Source: Embiotoca jacksoni
Lineage: Eukaryota > Chordata > Actinopteri > Embiotocidae
DNA length: 64,000 nucleotides
Assembly (NCBI GenBank): GCA_022577435.1
Contig: JAKOON010000011.1
Coordinates: 11,707,198-11,771,197 of the forward strand
Reading direction: 5' to 3'
Part shown: in pieces, positions 24,387 to 36,395 of the stretch
How the letters are laid out: every line of letters begins with the position of its first letter
How positions within the stretch are numbered: the first letter of the stretch is position 1
The notes under the pieces: generated by a model
What the model saw: the letters and a program-made list of their open reading frames with translations, nothing else
What the model was told of the DNA's origin: nothing
The model's database searches: none
Program-made: the position numbers and the translations under genes

Positions 24387-24863
24387 TGTTGAAGTCTACC
24401 TTGACTTCCCCGAGTTTGTTGATGCGAGAGAAACCATACTGGAACAAGAATAAGTTCAACACTTCTTTATTCAAGCAAAGATCTTTGGAGATCACACCAC
24501 AGAGTATATCTGTTACAGCCAAACGCCTAGTGAGATCTGAACACGCTGTCTGCGTTCAGATCCTTATACCCTAGCTAGGCCCACCCATTCAAGATAACCG
24601 CTGGTCTTAGTACTTTTCCACTGTCTGTACAACTCAGTATTTTCCCACTGAGTCGTTTTGCACAAAGAACAGGCTGTTCTCGATCATTCTGCAGTTGATA
24701 TCACAACGGCCTTGAACTCTCCTTTCTCACAGTTTCTAAGACAAGCGGTCTCTTAGCAGGTGGGAGCCTGTCTTTCTAGTAGGGCACATTACTAGCAATG
24801 ATATATGATATTTACGCTATGCTAGTACCAGTCATACTATATTTCATATATATATATTCCACA
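24387..24863 (-). repeat. 5' LTR of the endogenous retrovirus
   Basis: Paired with 17974-18460. It keeps an AATAAA hexamer at 24466-24471 on the minus strand. An AT-rich alternating run forms its U3 start. Confidence 0.93.
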
Positions 24864-25504
24864 GTTCGCATACAGTTTGTTATTGGTCAGACTACACTTC
24901 AGGCAGTCTTTCCAGGAAATGTCAATCTTGCTATCGCAATAATTAACGCAAATTTCAAACAATCTCTGTGATATTTGCTTGAGCTTGCGATTTTGCGAGC
25001 AATTTTTCCACCTAAGACAGAAGCTCTTCTGAAAGTATTACAGACCAATTGGCATCCAATGAGGAACTACTGACAGCTGTGGGCGTGGTTTAGGTGTGAC
25101 AACGGACAGAAGTTCACTGCGGATTCGAATAAAAATTGCTCATCAAAACAACAACAAAAAACAAACAAACATGTACATGCATTAGTGCTGCAAGACGCAT
25201 GTTTTTAAAAATAAAATCTATTTTGTTCCATTCGCACAACCCGGTATCGCGGAAAAACGTGAAATAGTCACGCTTTGGCCCATCTAGGCGTGACAGTTTC
25301 ACATTTTCCTGAAAATGTTACTTTTAGAAAAAACACATGATTGGGGTTAGGAAACCAAAAAAACAACTCCAGAACGACATTGTCACGTCCTGGATTTGAA
25401 CCTCTGTCCTTTGTACTTGGTCACATGAGCCTTTATTACGTAACGTTCACGTGGGTGTAAGTTTAGTGAACCGCTCGTGAACAAATGTGCTGGTGTTGAG
25501 ATTG

Positions 25505-25505
<1 letters not shown>

Positions 25506-25540
<35 letters not shown>
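25506..25540 (+). repeat. (CA)n microsatellite
   Basis: About 17 CA units. Confidence 0.95.
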
Positions 25541-25543
<3 letters not shown>

Positions 25544-25828
25544 CATCACACTCTGTACAAAACTCCCTTCTCTCCCACACGCCGGTAATTTACCAGCTGC
25601 ACTTTGGACCCTTTCTGGAACAAAAAAGACAAATTCAAAAAAAACAAAAACAAAAATCACAGCAATCGCAGGTCAAAGGCAACAATTCACGCTGGATGTC
25701 AGTTTCCTCCCTCCGAAGCCTGAGTGCTTCTCAAAAAGTCCTCGACTCTGCCGCAGAACAGTTTGAAACTGCCGAGACGTGTTTTCGTGCCATTCCGCAC
25801 GGCGTGTAAAGCGTTCGCGTACATCAAG

Positions 25829-25846
25829 CGCTAATGATCATTAGCG
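25829..25846. promoter_or_regulatory. 18-bp perfect palindrome with paired TAAT cores
   Basis: CGCTAATGATCATTAGCG is its own reverse complement. The inner TAATGATCATTA holds two opposed TAAT homeodomain cores. Role inferred from motif only. Confidence 0.35.
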
Positions 25847-26267
25847 TGCTTTTTATATCTCCACCGTGTGCACTAGAAGACTAATAACATATTTATGTTG
25901 CGCTCACGATTTTTAATTCCCTCCCCAGGGTGCGTTTACACCTCTTTAAATCTGCTGAGAAAAACTAAATCCTGCAGTGACTGAAAGCCCCGTCCTGATG
26001 CACGGCGAGAAGATTGCGCTGCAGACATTTTGCTGACAAACTCCCAGACGGTTTGTTTTGAGTTGGAGGTTGAGAGACCGATTTTTTATTATTTTTTTTA
26101 CTTTGCAGGTCGAACGCAAAGAGCCACTTGTGCGTGAAATGTAACGTTGATGAAGCCTCCGGTTCTTGTTGAACGGAGCGAGGAAATCAGGGGCCGCCTC
26201 TAATGTGTTGTATGAATAAACGAGATAAAATAGCAGAGTAATACCAGCCGTCTGAATAAATAATATA

Positions 26268-26286
26268 CGGCGGCGGCGGCGGCGGC
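26268..26286 (+). repeat. (CGG)n microsatellite
   Basis: Six CGG units in intergenic DNA. Confidence 0.9.
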
Positions 26287-26894
26287 ATCACGACGCTGAC
26301 TCATCAGCCACGTCGCTGATTTATTACATCATGCGTGCGAGATAAATGATTACTTGGATCATTATGGAGGCGCGGTTACAAAATAAATATGTGGCCCTGA
26401 AAGCAACACGCAGCGTGTGAAGAGGCACACGCGGAGTTTATGAAACGGCTCGGCTCTCAAGAGCACATGTGAACACAAAGTGGGCACTCCAGAACCGACC
26501 CGGAATAATTTACCGGACCAACAGAACACTGCGTGAAGCCGCCTCTTAACAAACAAACATGTTTGTTTACATGTTGTAAAATTGGTAATTAATGCTTCAT
26601 TACTGCATGCGTCCCACCGGATCCTCTGAATGACTTTAATACTGAAGAGCTCTTAATCACCTGAAGATCAGTTGCAGCCCCCTGCGTTGCCAATTAAACG
26701 ACTTGCTGTAAACGAGGGGCGGGGCCAAATTTCCATTGTACTTTTTTTCATTCTTTATTTCATTTGATGTTATTCCTTACGCCATGAAAATGATGATTTC
26801 GCCCGTCTTGAAATCAAAAGCAAACTGGGTCACTAAGCAAGCGTGTTTTCTAAAATATCGACTATTAACATGGACGCTATATAAAAGTAGACGT

Positions 26895-27260
26895 GGCCTC
26901 CACATCTGAAAACTAGATAATACGGAAGTGCCGTAAGTGTAATATCATGGAGGGCCACTAGGGACTAGCTCCAAGAGACTCCCGTTAAAAATAAATTAAC
27001 TTCTTTCCTGAAAGACAAAGTCATTATGGTGTTTTTAGCTAAATTCCCTCCTCCTTGTTTGTTTTCTGGCGGTCCATTTGAAAATAATCCCATGATTAAT
27101 TGGAAAATAAGCCTCAAAAAGCTGTTTTTTTTTTTTTTTTTGGAGTGTATCTTTGATTGACAGCCAGGTCTCCACTAGCAACAAATACAGTCACTTCTGC
27201 TCTGAACGAGCAAAACGGCCAAAATCCAGAATCATAACGGCGGTTCACAAACCACATGGT
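26895..27260 (-). repeat. Dispersed repeat, family A
   Basis: Minus-strand copy. It contains GGGCCACTAGGGACTAGCTCC, CTGGCGGTCCATTTGAAAA and TTGATTGACAGCC blocks in the reverse order of 15420-16060. An internal poly-T of 19 bases interrupts it. Confidence 0.65.
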
Positions 27261-28001
27261 TAGGAAAAAGAAATGTGTTTACAGTTCAGAAAAAAAAAAA
27301 ATCCAAAATGATACGTTATCGCTTTCCAAATTCAAACTCCACCCACGGTAAAGTCTGTGATTTTCCCTTCTCGGCCCCTCCTGCTTCCTCCAGAGTCTCC
27401 CGGCCTCTGGACTTCGTCTCATGACCTCTGCCACGTGACCGCTTACATACGTGTTCTTCTCTCGCGTCCGGACGACCCCGGCGGCGTCCGAGGCGTTACG
27501 CACGTTTTCCGTGACAGATCATCCGTATCGCGGAGATCCCCGTCACGACACGGAACGACGACGGAGGGCCCGGGCGTGGAGCCGGTTACTCAAAAACCAC
27601 GACAGTCGGAGGCCGGTGCTCCTCCTCGGCGTGAAGAATGATCAGAAGTGTGAATTCGTTACTGTGACTGCTGACCCAGCCGGAGGAGGCAGACAGCGAG
27701 GGGGAAATCACAGAGCGAGAGGTTCTTTATCTCTCCCCACCCCTCTCTCGCCCTTTATCTTCTCTCATCTGCACACTCGATTTCTCTCCCACGGCTTCTC
27801 ATCACATCATCAGTCTTTGGTAAGCTGCCGTAATATAACGCCCCCCCCCCCCACCCCTCATCCGTCAGCTCAAAACCTTACCCCGGTCCTCCCTCCCGGC
27901 TGGTTAATCAACTCTCATTAAGGCGTCGCCGAGGTGGAGGCAAAGTTTATGACTTTGCTCCGGGGCAGAGATTTTTTTATGGTTTGCAATAATCAGATTT
28001 G

Positions 28002-28034
<33 letters not shown>

Positions 28035-28424
28035 CCCCAGATATTCCCGGTTCCTCTGCGCTCCGAATGCGCGCCGCGGGAAACCGTGGGAGACGCACTC
28101 AAGAGGCTTCGTTGGCGAGTTCCCGTTTTGATTGCTTTGGCTTTTTGAGTGAAAAGGTGCACGCTGGCATTTCCGACGCCGTTTTCAAAAGAGCTGCGGC
28201 GCCGCGTTCACAGCGGCGGGAAGAAGCGACTGATTAGAGGTTTTTGCGGTGACCTGCACGTCACTCGCCGCCGTCTCTCCTCTTCACCGGTGAGTGTACG
28301 TCAGGGGGCCCGTTTGATACTCATCAGTTCAACCCGCAGCCAGCGTGAGGGGCCGCCGGTTCTTTCAACACCACAAACAAACTCACAATACTTCATTTTA
28401 TTGGAGTTTTTCTCTCGTCAAACA

Positions 28425-28570
28425 GCAGTCTATTGGAGTCAGAGGTTTTTTTTTTTTTTTTTTTTTTTTTTGAGCCAGCCTCTAGTGGCCCTCGGTGGTA
28501 TTGCACTTTAAAGGCACTTCTGCTTTGGCCTCCTTATTTTGACGTGGAAACTACGAACGTTGTTATCTAC
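28425..28570 (+). repeat. Dispersed repeat, family A
   Basis: TCTATTGGAGTC, a poly-T expansion, GAGCCAGCCTCTAGTGGCCC and CGGTGGTATTGCACTTTAA, followed by GACGTGGAAACTAC. Confidence 0.65.
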
Positions 28571-30660
28571 GCGCTGTCATTCCTTTCGAGCTGGAGTTGC
28601 ATGTTTTTTGTCTGTATCTCTGCTGTTACAACCATTAAAGACAAAAATATATATATATGTATATATATAAATACATATATATTAAAAAAAAAAAGAGCTT
28701 CCTAAACCGACTGTAAATACAATTAGTTTCAAGAATCTTTAACTTTTAAACTGCTTATATGAATCTACACAGGCTGAAATCTCATCGATTTTTACGATTT
28801 GTACGTTGTTTTTCTTTGCGTTTGTGGTCGACTTTTTTGTTTTAAATGAACCAATTTTATTCGTTAACACCGTCGGGACGTTTTTTTCAGTGAACGTTCA
28901 GCCGGGCGGCCGCACCAACTGTAGCTCGCGGCTTCTGTTTTTTCTTCGGCGCGAATACAGTCTGGGAACTCTGCTCGTATCAACATCTGCGCAAGCCGCT
29001 CTGTCACTGAAGGGCGGACCAATCATCGACGGGTGTCCCGACCCTTCTTCACCGCGGTTCGACGGCTGGTGACGGTGACGAGGCGCAGCGCTAATATTTT
29101 TTCAACTCGCGATGGTCGATAAAGACGGCTGAACGTTCAGCGCAGAATCATCGCTCAGCGCCTCGTCAAGCTGCTGGCGTTAATTAAAACTATCGAAAAA
29201 GAAAATGCCGTACTCAGGTAGGTAGTTTGAAGTGGTAGCAGAGTGTCAGCCAGTTTCGGTGCATGCTGATTGGTTAAATCTAACCCGGGTCTACGTCCGG
29301 TAGGATGGAACGACTTCAAACTTTTAAAAAAAGACGGGGTTCGGTCAGTTTGGAAACTTTTCTGCTGTCCCTTCGGAGACCGACTGATCCGACCTCCATC
29401 CTCCTCCAGTTCTCCTCGGAACCAGCGTCAACGTGTCCGTCCACTGAGCTCATCAGCAGTCACATCGATCCAGATCTCTTTCAAGCTCCTCCTCCACCTC
29501 CGGACTCTTTAAAACGCTGAGGTGACGATGGGGTCCCATCCGCAGACGCACTCTCCTCGCGTCTTTCTTTTCCTTTCAAGTCCCACCATGTCAAATCAAT
29601 CATTTCGGAGTCTCTCCTGGCTGAACCGAAGCGAAAGCGGAGAGGTGTGCCCGGAGATCTGCTCGGTCCGCAGGCGGCGAGAGAAGCCCGAGGCTACGAT
29701 GAGGAGAGCTGTCAGATCCATGGCTGCCTGATGGACGGGATCAGGAGGTGGGAGGGGGGGGGGGGTACTCTTCTGCGGACGAGGGCGTCACTCATCATTA
29801 AACCCGAAGTGATACCGGAGAAGTTTTGCGAACTAGCGGGAAAGTGTTATTCTGCACCGCCTCTCCCGTTTGCATGAGTCATGGCTGGCGTCATCCACCT
29901 GCACACGACGATGCGACCGAAGTCGTGCCCCCCCAGAACCCCCCCCCCCCCCCAACCCCCTCTCACCACCACCACTCCCTCCCCCTTCCCCTCCGCATCT
30001 TCGTCGGGGTTCGTGGTCACCGTTATTTTCCCAATGACGTCATTGCCGGAACACGTATATTATATCTATTCCATTTATTCACGACTTTTGGTGTGGCGCC
30101 ACAAGTATGCCGCATCACCCCGAGAGAGACGCCGGCTTCGGAGCCGTTTTAAATCAACAGGCGCAGCCGAGGGGGGGAGGGAGAAAAAAAAAAAAAAAAA
30201 GGCCCATTGTGCTGTCGCGCTCGCCGAAAGAAACCAGGAGTATACATGTAAGGAAGAGGGAGAAATAAGCTGCCTCTTATTATGCGGCCTCTGATTGTGC
30301 CGCCGCGCCGTCTGAGGTGTTGTATCGTTTACAGAGACGGAGCTCTGCGGGTGTTCGTGATGTCACCCCGCGCCATTCAAACAGACGTCCTTGTTTGTCT
30401 GTTTTCATAAACGCCACAACATCCAAAACATCAATTTGTTTTTTCACCTTGTTTTTTTTTTTTGTGGGTTTTTCTTTTTTCCTATCAGGACAAATTTTAA
30501 TCCAACTATTTGGGTAAATTTCCTTAAAACGAGTGTGAAATTTAACTCCGGTGCGGAGTTTTTCAGGAGAAACTTTGCTTGGACACAGACCGCTGCTTAG
30601 TGGGAAAGAGAAAACTGATCAATAACACCATCGACTGCAGGCTACGATTGGGTGGTTGAG

Positions 30661-30945
30661 GGTGAGAAACCCGCCCGTTTTCAGAAGGGGAACCCTGTTT
30701 GTTGCCATGGCGACCAGAGTTCAGGTGGTCTGTGTTCTCTGCGTTTGAAAAGACGCAGTAACGGACAGGTGACTAAAACAAACTGAAGAAGAGCACACAG
30801 ACTAAATACAGCAGGGAGGGAAGGACAACGATGGACAGGTGAAACTAATCAGGGGGCGGGGCCAACAATCATACAAAGGACAGGGAAGAGAAACAAAACC
30901 AGACACAAGAGGTGAGTCATTTCTAAAAATCAAACAGGAAGCACA
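30661..30945 (+). repeat. Inverted-repeat partner 1
   Basis: GGTGAGAAACCCGCCCGTTT to AACAATCATACAAAGGACAGG matches the reverse complement of 35875-36174 over about 280 bp with moderate divergence. Two dispersed copies of one element are likelier than one large fold-back. Confidence 0.75.
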
Positions 30946-31227
30946 AAACCCAGACTGACCTGAAGACTACGAAGCAGAAAAGAAGTCCGAACCAGAACAG
31001 AACCTCAGAAGGTCCCGGTGGAACCCGGTGTTGACAGTCTGACCCTGGGGGGACGAATTCACGGTGACACAACCCCGACGCGCCTTCTTCGGTCTTGGAT
31101 AGAGGACTTCTAACTTAAGTGTTCCCACCTACAGGTCTCACTACAGGGTTCAGTAGTTTTGTTGGACATTAGTGTGCTTGACTACTTCATCCTCCCACGG
31201 CGAAGAGCAGAGGAGGTGTGTGTGTGT

Positions 31228-31259
<32 letters not shown>
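31228..31259 (+). repeat. Poly-G run (32 G)
   Basis: A pure G homopolymer followed by further G-rich blocks to about 31335. It has strong G-quadruplex potential and an uncertain length. Confidence 0.9.
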
Positions 31260-31260
<1 letters not shown>

Positions 31261-32309
31261 AAAGGAGGGGGTTATCTCCCGGACAGCGGCGGGGGTGGGT
31301 GGGGGTGGGGGACCGCGGGGGTGGGGGACCATGGCTCCAGCGACTGAACCCCACTGATTACTACCAGCACTGCAAATGATCCAAAATGCCCCGAGGGAGG
31401 TGCAACAAGTTCATCATTAAATATTTCCCATTAACCGTCCTGCCGCATGAGGTTTAAAAGGAGCGGCATATAAAACAGAGATCACATCTTCGAGTCCCCT
31501 GGTGAAACCCCGATGAATGATTAATGCCGAGGTGCGCCGAGCTGGAGTCCCAAATCGCACGACTGCAGTCAGCGAACCCTCTGAATACTGCATGTCCACC
31601 TCCTCATTTATTCAAGGAGGTCACCGTATTAGATCTCTATTTGTCTCCGTGGCTGCACACACACACACACACACAGACCAATTTACATCAGTAAAAGAGC
31701 ACTTTCGCCCGCTCTCCCAGGCAGCCGTACAGTGTTTAGTTCGCCTGTTAAACTTTCCAAAACGAGCGGGCGGGGGGCGGGTGAGGGCAGAGGGGGACGG
31801 GGGGGGGGGCTTTTCTTTTGTACCGTTGCTTTAAATCACCATTGAACCGCCTCATCCCTTCATCTGCCGCTTTCATTAACCTCGCCTCGCAGAGAGCTGC
31901 GGGATGAAATGTGACGAGAGCACGACGGAGAGAGAGAGCGGCGTGATGGAGCACGGCGGTACGGAAAGACTCCGGCGCCGAGATATGGCAGCCGAACTTA
32001 ATAAGCTCTGTTTAATATTAATATACATTTCCGCGGCTCACCGGCGCCCACGCGGGCCCGTACGTGAGGACAGCGTTCATTCATTTGGAGCGCGGTGTTC
32101 TTGTTTTGGTGATGGGATGAGATGTTTGTCACCCGGATGTTTGAATATGTCTCTTATCAGAAGTACGCAATAAAAGAAAGAGGCGCAAACACAGTAACGA
32201 CTGAACGATGCATTACAGCTGCGTCTGCGTGAGCTTCAATGCCTCCGAACCGGCAGCAGCCGGTTTCCTCCTGCAATCCAGACGGAGTCCACGGTGCTGA
32301 GATCAGGAC

Positions 32310-32760
32310 TCTGGTTTTGGTTTGTTTTAGACTTGGTTTAAGATTTTGTTTTGGACTGGTTTTGGAATTTGTTTTATGTCCTGGGTTTAGACTTTGTTTT
32401 AGATTTGGTTGCGGACTTGGTTATGAACCGGTTTTAGACTTGTTATTGAACATATTTTACACTGGTTCCGTACTGGATTTGGACTTGGTTTTAGACTTGG
32501 TTATGAACTTTGTTTAGAACTGGTTTTAGACTTGGTTTTGGACTAGTTTCGGACTGTCTTAGATAAGTTTTGGACAGGTTGTAGACTTGGTTATGGACTA
32601 CTTTTAGACTTAGTTTTGCACTTTGTTTTAATCTTGGTTTTCGACTGTTTTAAACTGGTTGTGGACTGGTTTTAAACTTGGTTTTTGAACTGGTTTTCGA
32701 CTTGGTTTTCGACTGTTGTGGACTAGTTTTAAACTTGGTTTTGGAGCATCCAGTAATACT
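32310..32760 (+). repeat. Degenerate GACTTGGTTTTA array
   Basis: Irregular repeats built from AGACTTGGTTATGGAC and TGGTTTTAGACTTGG words. The same words make the 33/34-bp unit of the wdr45 intron 1 minisatellite at 40911-41990. Confidence 0.8.
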
Positions 32761-34799
32761 TGCCGCAGTTCTCGAGGATGTTCTCAGCTGTGGATTCGGT
32801 CCGTCTCAGTCTCTTCTGTCCCTTCATGTGATCGAGACTGAGTCCATGATGCTGAGATGTGTGGGGTTCAGACATTCTGCTTCAGTCTTTGTTCTTCTCG
32901 AGTTCGGAGAATGCTCTTTATGACACGGACTGTTGTTCTGCTGCAGAGCTTCACACACAACCATTTAAGGCAGTTTCTTATCGTCGTTTATCAGAGGTTC
33001 TGCTGCAGCCTGTAAATATATAAAAGTCAAGATATGCATAGTCCGTGTTTATGTCGGGTTGGTAGAGTTTGCTTTCCATAATTTATTCATCACTCTATCT
33101 AAACATTTAAGCCTGATCCATGGTCTAGTCCAGCCATGAATCCATTGATTTTAGCATTACAAAATAATCTAGCCATCATTATTGACCCTTTATCCAATAT
33201 TTATTAAATTATTTTATCTGTTTATCTATTAATTTGACCTCACATTCATTATTTAAACTAATTATCATTTATTTTCAGCAAACTATTTTACTATTTCAAC
33301 CCATCAATTGCTACTTTTACCCAGTTTTTATGAACTGTCAAACACCACAGTTACAAGTGAGTCAGAGCAGACTTTTTCTTTCTTTTTTTTTTCTTTTTTT
33401 AAATCACATCACTGTGTCTGTTTTTGCTTTTTCAAATTAGTTGATAATCTTTCCACATGCTCCTTGGAAACTGCAAAAGTCACCCCTGATGCAAATGCAA
33501 CCCGGATTAGATATCACTGATTTAAGTAGCAACTTGAACATTTACGCAATCAATTGGTATTCAAGGATTTCATGGTAAAATTAAAGGTCATTTTCTGCAG
33601 AAAAAAACTTTCCACTTTGTTGTTGTTTTGCTTCTTTTTTTTTCTCCTTCCTTATTTTTGGCAACGTTATACAGGTCAGCACTGGCGCTCTTCCTGAATG
33701 CGATGCTAAACTCGCTTTAATCTTGTTCATCTCTTCCAAGTGAGATTGATGTCACAGGAAAAGCAGATCGATATCCATGTTCCCCCGGAGAGAGAGATTA
33801 ATGTGGGACGAGGAGCTGCTTGAAAGGCAGTTAAGTAGAACACTTCCCCCCCAAGGAGATCATTCACATCTTAATTAGCTGATAATGGGACAGAAAGTGA
33901 CAAAATGGGTGCGCATGTTCAGATGCATGCGTGTGTTTTTGTGTCATATCAGCATGTGATTTGATTTAAAGTCCCCGCACAAACTCTCCAGTGGGACACA
34001 AAGACGCTCCCGTCTCAGAGAGAATTAATCATTCCTGGCTCACGGCTCGGTGTTATATGATGATAATATTAGGATTTGCACTCTCCACTTGTAACCAAAG
34101 GAGGAAGGTGAAGGGGGTCGCAGCATTACACCATGGAGGTGTTTAACCCCCATCATGTGGCCACGTGACGGCTTCGCCGGTTGTGGATTCATCTTCTGAT
34201 CAATAATCACCCTCGTCGGCTACCGCAGTCTGGCGCTGCTCCAACTTGTCCGGTTTGGTGCCGTCTGAACTACAGAATAAATGAATAAAAAAAATAAAAT
34301 AAAAAAAAAAAAAAACGGAATAATTTGCACCCGAACATCCTGAGAACATCCGTCCCGTCTTAGACCGAGAGTTAAAGGATCATTCCGCTGTATTCCGGCC
34401 TGCTGTGTTTGGATCAGGCTAACTTTTCGCGGAAGCAAGGAGTCGCACTAAACAAGCACTGATGCTAGCTGCCCAGATATATGCTGGTTCGAGCCCGCTC
34501 ACGCCCGGCATCAGCATCCATCCTGGGTGATCACAAGTGGTCAGCTTTAAACCATGCGTCTCTACATGAGTCGCCAGTGACCACTCGAGATCGGATTGCA
34601 CTTCCTTGCTCGATATGCAAATAAACGTGTACATCACGAAAGTAAATAAGCACGAGAACTAACCATCTATCCGAAATTCAGGACGTATTTAACCTTTGCA
34701 AAATGCCTCAATACAGTTCCGTAAGTTTGTAATTCCGAACCCGAACCGTCAGGACCCGATTGGTTCAGGCTCAGATTATTGCATTGTTCCAGCGGGTTG

Positions 34800-34873
34800 G
34801 AGAGGGTCGGGCTTTGCGCTGCGCCCCCTCGTACAGTTCACTGATCCAACGCGGCGCAGAGCCCGACCCTCTC
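34800..34873. repeat. Hairpin with 24-bp stem
   Basis: GAGAGGGTCGGGCTTTGCGCTGCG (34800-34823) pairs with 34850-34873 across a 26-base loop. Only two positions differ from perfect complementarity, and both can pair as G-U in RNA. A fold-back element or a structured RNA are possible. Confidence 0.7.
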
Positions 34874-35874
34874 CGCTTGCGATCGATCACCCAGAGCGCA
34901 GCGAGGACATTACACAACTCTTTTAACGTCGTCTGTACGTCCACGTGCCGCGGTGCTATTTTTAGGCTGCGCTTCTAAATCTGCTCCAAACTCACCTGCA
35001 TAACAGATTACCGAACTGCCCCCCCCCGGGTTTCCTGTGGAGGAGACAAAGAGCTGCCACGTCCAGGCGCGAAGTGGCCCACTCACAGATATACAGCACT
35101 CCACCATATTGTCAGGAATGTGACTCATAAAGCTTACGCAACACGCAGTCCTGCAGAATCATTCATGTGCAAATGCGGATGAAAAGGGGCCGTCTTCCTG
35201 TCTTTGTCAGCGCCTCATTGTTGCTCTGTCTCTGCAGGCCTGAGCAGTGAGCTGCCCGGCCAAAGAAGCAAAAACTCGGAGTGAGCCGAAAGAAAGAGTG
35301 GGAGGACACTCTCCATTGTTTTTCCCGTGGCGCCGTTTGTCAGGCTGCGTGCGTCACGCGCTCCTCTCATCTAACGGTTCAAAAAGGAGCTTTGTGTTTT
35401 GTTTTTTTTGCCGCGCCAGACGGCGTTGGAGAAGATAATTAACACCGATTAATGCTCCGGAGAGAGAGGACGAGTAGCATCGCACGCCTCTGCCCGAGGG
35501 AGAGAATACGCGTGGAGAAAATACGCAGCAGCTGAACGAAAACTAAAAGTAGAATTACCTCCAAGTGCTTGTACAGTTTCCCTCCAACAACCAGTCGCGT
35601 GTCGGCTCACGTCCACGTCGGACCAGTTTCATATCAAACAAGAGTCCATCAAAAAGTTCCAAAACTGTTCCTGTTGCGTATGGACAGTGAGTAGCACCGT
35701 GACGTGCACGGAGCGGGAGGAAGCAACAACCTCCATGAGGAAGTGTTCCGAGTGTCGTCTCTTGATCGACATCCAGCACCCGAGTTCCCCACGTTAACGT
35801 GACCGCCGGTACGTGAACGTTTGTGATTTCACCGCGGACCTGAAAACTGGAGCAGAGAAACATCAGTTTTTGGG

Positions 35875-36174
35875 ACTTGATTTTGAAATGACTCAACTCT
35901 TGTTTCACTTCCTGTCCTTTGTATGATTGTTGGCCCCGCCCCCTGATTAGTTTCACCTGTCCCTCGTTGTCCTTCCCTCCCTGCTGTATTTAGTCTGTGT
36001 GCTCTTCTTCTTCCCTCTTTGTCAGTTTGTTTCAGTCGCCTGTCCGTTACCGCGTCTTTTGAAACCCAGAGAACACGAACCACCTGAACTGTGGTCGCCA
36101 TGGCAACACGGTTCTCCAACACGACAACACGCCCCGCTCGCAGCGTGTTGAAAACGGGCGAGTTTCTCACCCTC
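35875..36174 (-). repeat. Inverted-repeat partner 2
   Basis: Reverse-complement partner of 30661-30945, including GGCCCCGCCCCCTGATTAGT and TTGTCAGTTTGTTTCAGTCG words. Confidence 0.75.
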
Positions 36175-36184
36175 AACAGCACAA

Positions 36185-36395
36185 TTGTAGCTCCTGGGGG
36201 CTGGAGGTCATAGTGACCTTTGAACCCTAAAATCGGACCAGTTCGTCCTTGGGACCAAGTGAATGTTCGCGACAAATTTGAAGAAATTTCCTCAAGGCGT
36301 TCCCGAGACATCCCGTTCACAAGCCTCGGTCAGACAGACGGACAACCTGAAAACTTAACGACTGTCGCCATGGCGGAGGCATAAACAATCCCCGA
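36185..36395 (+). repeat. Dispersed repeat fragment (family B)
   Basis: GTCATAGTGACCTTTGAACC, GGGACCAAGTGAATGTTCG and AAATTTGAAGAAATTTCC blocks, then a GACAGACGGACAACCTGAAA end. Matches 11985-12110 and 62380-62520. Confidence 0.65.

Larger units (their letters stand above)
17974..24863 (-). mobile_element. Endogenous retrovirus, gammaretrovirus-like, defective
   Basis: A 6.9-kb provirus read from right to left. LTRs of 477 and 487 bp start TG and end CA on the coding strand. The 4-bp sequence GTTC flanks both outer ends (17970-17973 and 24864-24867), the expected target duplication. A tRNA-Pro primer site follows the 5' LTR and a purine tract precedes the 3' LTR. Between them are a repeat-bearing leader, gag-like pieces with PPPY motifs, an RNase H segment and a broken integrase. 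No env is present: the integrase C-terminus runs almost to the purine tract. The fingers and palm of reverse transcriptase are also missing. The two LTRs differ by substitutions and small indels (a few percent by eye), so the insertion is old but not ancient. It cannot encode a complete set of viral proteins. Confidence 0.93.

Noticed and set aside
27451..27921. 156-codon plus-strand frame in GC-rich DNA
   Set aside because: Overlapping frames in other phases, no domain, no splice partners and low-complexity proline/serine content.
34480..34510. Possible tRNA-derived SINE from a GGTTCGAGCCC box
   Set aside because: A B-box-like word alone; no A box, tail or second copy could be aligned.
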